DNA from: DASPXY01 sp038227745
GTDB lineage: Bacteria > Planctomycetota > Planctomycetia > Gemmatales > Gemmataceae
Reading direction: 5' to 3'
NCBI GenBank assembly: GCA_038227745.1
Contig: JBBRPS010000499.1
Span: forward strand, 1-7,676
DNA length: 7,676 nt
The position numbers were made by a program, and so were the translations under genes. Below the pieces are notes generated by a model, which did no database searches, had not been told where the DNA came from, and was given only the letters and a program-made list of their open reading frames with translations. Of the stretch, positions 5,337-7,676 are shown one piece after another; the stretch's first letter is position 1, and each line of letters starts with the position of its first letter.

Positions 5337-6008
5337 ATGGCCGAACCCCGGCCCCTGGCCAGCCTCACCGTGGTCAACGAGGCGGTCCGCGACCTCCGCG
5401 ACTACCACCGCCAGGGCCGCGCCAGCCTGCGCGAGCTGCCCGAGCGCGGCGGGTACGGGCAGCGGGATCTCGACGCCCAGGCCGAGCAGCTCGGCTGGAA
5501 CGTGACGCGCTTGAGGAAAGCGCGTCAGTTCGCCGACCCCGAGGCGGGCTACTCCTGGGAGCGGCTGCACGAGCTGTGCCGCCTGCTGCGCGAGCACTGC
5601 CCCGTCTTCGGCACCGCCCACGTCGGCATCCTGGTCACGCTCACCTGGGCCGAGGGGCGGGCCGAACTGCAACAGCTCTGCGTCCAGGACAACTGGTCCA
5701 AGGCCGAGCTGGAGGCCGAGGTCAGGAAGCGGCTCGGCCCGCGGCGGCAGGGGGGCCGCTGGCGGCAGATCGGCGAGGACGAGGGGCAGATCCTCAACCA
5801 GCTCGACGGGCTGGCGCACAGCTGGGAGCGCTGGCACGGCGTCGCCAGCGGCACGCTCGGGAAGGAGGACAGCCGCAAGAACGTGCTGCCGAAGCTACCC
5901 AGAGGGGTGCGGCAGCAGGTCGAGGAGATCACCGAGGCCATGTCGATCCTGCGTGCGAAGCTGGCCAGGAAGCTCAAGGAGATCCGGGCCGAGGCGGCAG
6001 GCCGGTGA
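5337..6008 (+). CDS. DUF1016/YhcG-N-like helical protein, paralogue 2
   Basis: This 223-residue protein starts at ATG 5337. A TTG at 5295 is in frame but adds only a low-complexity SPPAPAV lead. The upstream AGAGAAA is a weak ribosome binding site. About residues 42-132 form the helical domain: YGQRDLDAQAEQLGWNVTRL, KARQFADPE, a loop, FGTAHVGILVTLTWAEGRAE, then QDNWSKAELEAEV. Residues 155-166 (LDGLAHSWERWHG) match the GL...W.RW signature of paralogue 1. The last 35 residues are a charged helix (VEEITEAMSILRAKLARKLKEI). Compared with paralogue 1 the N-terminal leader is shorter and the helical domain longer at its front. The family resemblance suggests DNA binding without nuclease activity. 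Nothing in the sequence identifies the target. It ends 60 bases before a possible promoter. Confidence 0.6.
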   Translation: MAEPRPLASLTVVNEAVRDLRDYHRQGRASLRELPERGGYGQRDLDAQAEQLGWNVTRLRKARQFADPEAGYSWERLHELCRLLREHCPVFGTAHVGILVTLTWAEGRAELQQLCVQDNWSKAELEAEVRKRLGPRRQGGRWRQIGEDEGQILNQLDGLAHSWERWHGVASGTLGKEDSRKNVLPKLPRGVRQQVEEITEAMSILRAKLARKLKEIRAEAAGR

Positions 6009-6023
6009 CCGGCTCCCACTTCT

Positions 6024-6037
6024 CAAAACCGGTTTTT
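6024..6037. repeat. A-tract/T-tract palindrome, copy 2 (inverted)
   Basis: CAAAACCGGTTTTT is the exact reverse complement of bases 680-693. It lies 16 bases after the stop of paralogue 2. With no loop, it is not a usual intrinsic terminator despite the T-run. The two copies are 5.3 kb apart, in opposite orientation. Confidence 0.4.
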
Positions 6038-6066
6038 AGGTTCGCCTCACCTGCTCTTCCCGGACA

Positions 6067-6075
6067 TGGTACAGT
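6067..6075 (+). promoter_or_regulatory. Possible extended -10 promoter element
   Basis: TGGTACAGT fits an extended -10 box (TGn plus TACAGT) in the 198-base gap before the helix-turn-helix gene. No clear -35 is visible. A transcript from about 6082 would carry the whole 101-base foldback as its leader. Confidence 0.25.
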
Positions 6076-6087
6076 GCATGCTGACTA

Positions 6088-6188
6088 ACAGGCTATTCGG
6101 AAAGTGGTCAGACGTAGTGTCTAACCCCTGAATTCCCAGCGTTTTTCCGCATCAGACGCCATGTCTGGTGGCTTTCCGGATAGCCTGT
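6088..6188. mobile_element. MITE-like foldback element with subterminal palindromes
   Basis: ACAGGCTATTCGGAAAG (6088-6104) and CTTTCCGGATAGCCTGT (6172-6188) are inverted repeats matching at 16 of 17 positions. Pairing continues inward to 37 positions per arm with 28 matches, leaving a 27-base loop (6125-6151). Each arm carries a small palindrome, AGAC-5-GTCT on the left and CAGAC-5-GTCTG on the right. If the element is taken as 6089-6187, TAA flanks both ends as a possible 3-bp target duplication. There is no coding capacity, which fits a miniature inverted-repeat element moved by a transposase elsewhere. The ribosome binding site of the next gene starts 4 bases after its right end. A structured RNA leader is the alternative. 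Confidence 0.55.
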
Positions 6189-6206
6189 AATAGGAGCAGG
6201 TATGCC

Positions 6207-7000
6207 ATGAACCGAGCCAGGCCGTCTTACCCCGAAATCCAAAGACGCTCGCCAACGCGCGCGCCGGCGTGGCGGTGGGAGCTGGCGACATGGCTTGTCA
6301 CCACGGGCAGGGCGGTCCCCGACCGTTACCGCGACGCCTGGGTGGACCGTGCGCACCGCCATCTGACCGCCCGCCGCGGGTCTCGACGCGACGCCGCCGT
6401 GCAGGAAGCGGTCGACCTGTTCAGCGACGCCCCTCGCCTGCGGCGAGCGCTCGTCGAGGCGTACCTTCTGACGGGCGAACCCCTGGCCGTCGCCGCTGCC
6501 CGCTGTGGCGTCTCCGTTCCGACTGCCGAGGCGTACGCCAACCTCTTCTTCGACGTCAACCTCAAGGCCCGCGACAAGGTTGCTGTCATGGTCATCGGCC
6601 CGGGACTGGGGGCCGGGGTCGGCGTCAACGATGTCGGCCGGATCTGGAAGGCTGCCGGCTACCACACCGGGCTCGTCACCCTCGACGCCGTCGTCGCGGT
6701 CTGCATCGAGGACGGCCTGGTCGACGGGGGGGGGCCGATCTTTCCAGCACCGCACCGCCCATCATCGACGAGCGGCTGCGGCAGAGCGTGCGGCTCGCCG
6801 TCGGCGCCATGATGTTGCCGGCCGATGCGCCCCCTGGCCTGCTGGCTGAGCTGCACGCCCAGGTCCGCCGCATCGCGTCCCGGCCCCGGGCCAGGTCCGT
6901 GCCGGACACGCTCGCCACAGTTGCCGACCGCCTGCCGGAGTTGGCGCACGCCGAGGCGCTGATGCCGCCCGAGGACACCGCTGCCAGCTCGGTGGCATAG
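6207..7000 (+). CDS. Helix-turn-helix protein, frame broken at a run of nine Gs
   Basis: ATG 6207 follows AGGAG (6192-6196) with a 10-base gap. An in-frame GTG at 6168 lies inside the foldback and is unlikely. Coding runs in one frame to the G9 tract at 6726-6734 and continues one frame back to TAG 6998-7000. One added G restores a 264-residue protein; as written, translation stops at 6812. Residues 82-120 (LVEAYLLTGEPLAVAAARCG, then VSVPTAEAYANLFFDV) have the two-helix pattern of a sigma-region-4-like helix-turn-helix. I associate a similar motif ending in FFDV with planctomycete hypothetical proteins, from memory only. The residues after it (VGRIWKAAGYHTGLVTLD) and the part after the shift (PPIIDERLRQSVRLAVG) are helical and unassigned. 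Probably a DNA-binding regulator. Sequencing error, decay, phase variation and programmed slippage are all open. Confidence 0.6.
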
Positions 7001-7017
7001 CGACGCTTCGCGGGAAC

Positions 7018-7026
7018 TGTTACGCT
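7018..7026 (+). promoter_or_regulatory. Possible extended -10 promoter element
   Basis: TGTTACGCT fits TGn plus TACGCT and lies 17 bases after the helix-turn-helix gene. Transcription from about 7033 would begin after the in-frame GTG 7030, which favours ATG 7075 as the next start. No -35 was recognised. Confidence 0.25.
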
Positions 7027-7074
7027 GTCGTGCAGACGAAGCGGGGGAAGTTGCGAAGTGTGGGACAACGCAGC

Positions 7075-7401
7075 ATGGGCTGGTCGAGGAAGCAGCGCGG
7101 CCCCAAGAGCGGCTACTACTACCGCAGCCGGCGGGTCGCCGGCAAGGCGGTGAAGGTCTACGTCGGCCGCGGTCCGGCCGCCGAGCTGGCCGCCCGCCTC
7201 GACGAGCGCGAGCGGCAGGACCGCCAAGCCGGGCGTGCGGCGAGGCTGGCCGGCCGGACGCAGCTCGCCGTGGTGGACCTGGCGTTCGCCGACGCCCGTG
7301 CCCTGATCGACCTGCTGGTGCAGGCGACCCTCGTCCTCTCCGGGTTCCATCTTCACCGCAACGAATGGAGGCGACGTGGACACGCGACGCAGGGAAGCTA
7401 A
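7075..7401 (+). CDS. Small basic planctomycete-type hypothetical protein
   Basis: This 108-residue protein starts at ATG 7075. A GTG at 7030 is in frame but without a ribosome binding site and at the likely transcript start. The one before ATG 7075 (GTGGGA) is weak too. Residues 8-36 hold RGPKSGYYYRSRRVAGK and VKVYVGRGPAAEL, a short strand-rich basic patch. Residues 37-65 are a charged helix (AARLDERERQDRQAGRAARL). Residues 70-90 are a more hydrophobic helix (ALIDLLVQATLVLSG), and the end is FHLHRNEWRRRG. I recall the combination of a YYYRSRR start and a GYHxHxxEWRRR-like end from planctomycete hypothetical proteins; no function is known to me. The hydrophobic helix is short for a membrane span. 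It overlaps the next gene by 26 bases, so the two are probably translated together. Confidence 0.65.
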   Translation: MGWSRKQRGPKSGYYYRSRRVAGKAVKVYVGRGPAAELAARLDERERQDRQAGRAARLAGRTQLAVVDLAFADARALIDLLVQATLVLSGFHLHRNEWRRRGHATQGS

Positions 7402-7676
7402 CAAGGCGAAGGCGCCCGCCAAGGCCCGGCCGAGGGTCGACCGACGCCCCCAGGACAATACCGCCCGGCACGGAGCCGAACACAAGGACTGCAAGCGGGA
7501 CAAACAGGCCAGGGCCGACGAGGCGGCGCCCGCCGACTACCAGAAGCTGGTCGCCCGAGCGAATCAGGGCGAACGCTTGGCCATCGACCGACTCAGAAAA
7601 TTCCTGGACCTGAACCCGCACATCTGGGCCGCGGCGGGCGACCTGACGGCCGTGGCCGAGCGCGGCTGGGTCGAGC
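7376..7676 (+). CDS. Hypothetical protein of planctomycete gene pair, 3' end cut by the window
   Basis: GTG 7376 follows GGAGG (7367-7371) with a 4-base gap, and 100 codons are seen before the window ends. Residues 1-50 are basic and disordered-looking (RRREANKAKAPAKARPRVDR). Residues 54-100 look folded: DYQKLVARANQGERLAIDRL, then RKFLDLNPHIWAAAGDLTAV, then AERGW. This helical pattern, with a LVARAN.G...A...L..FLD.NP.IW core, is one I associate with planctomycete mobile or repeated gene families, without a known activity. Its start lies inside the upstream gene, indicating translational coupling. The alternative ATG at 7365 is in a different, shadow frame. Confidence 0.7.
   Translation, partial: MDTRRREANKAKAPAKARPRVDRRPQDNTARHGAEHKDCKRDKQARADEAAPADYQKLVARANQGERLAIDRLRKFLDLNPHIWAAAGDLTAVAERGWVE

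Noticed and set aside
6659..7621. Long minus-strand frame of 320 codons at the right end
   Set aside because: It crosses three plus-strand genes as their complement, with Arg/Pro/Gly-rich shadow composition.

Overview
The window is a GC-rich stretch (very high G+C at third codon positions) that looks like accessory DNA of a planctomycete, probably of the Gemmataceae/Isosphaeraceae type. The clearest hint is the right edge. It carries a small basic protein that opens with a GYYYRSRR patch and ends near GFHLHRNEWRRR, followed by an overlapping gene ending in a segment around FLDLNPHIW. I recall this pairing from planctomycete genomes, but I could not search for it. No rRNA, tRNA, CRISPR array or recognisable transposase gene is visible.

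Layout. Bases 3-218 are the tail of an unknown gene. Bases 430-2182 hold a large charged protein with a C-terminal winged-helix-like domain, read as a putative replication initiator; its frame is broken by one base near 950. Just after it (2254-2323) lie three near-identical 23-bp units, each an imperfect hairpin, followed by an AT-rich patch and a terminator-like hairpin. Together these look like an iteron origin of replication. From about 2466 to 3466 there is no convincing gene. Instead there is a tandem array of four imperfect units of about 220 bp, plus a partial fifth, rich in inverted repeats, some of which have different sequences in different units but stay paired. This array is the most unusual part of the window.

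Bases 3694-3858 may encode a 54-residue protein. Bases 3963-4622 and 5337-6008 encode two paralogous proteins with a helical domain resembling the N-terminal domain of the DUF1016/YhcG family. The first is followed, across an in-frame TAG, by a second copy of its own C-terminal segment. Between the two genes are an 11-bp perfect inverted repeat and a possible small minus-strand gene. A 101-bp foldback element (6088-6188), either a MITE-like insertion or a structured leader, sits directly before a helix-turn-helix protein gene (6207-7000) whose frame is broken at a run of nine Gs. The small planctomycete-type gene pair closes the window.

Reading. The left half looks like a plasmid or integrated-element replication module (initiator, iterons, structured repeats). 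The paralogous DNA-binding-like proteins could act on it. This functional link is inference from adjacency. Three reading-frame lesions within about 6 kb mean either recent decay, sequencing errors, or recoding/phase variation; the sequence alone does not decide between these.
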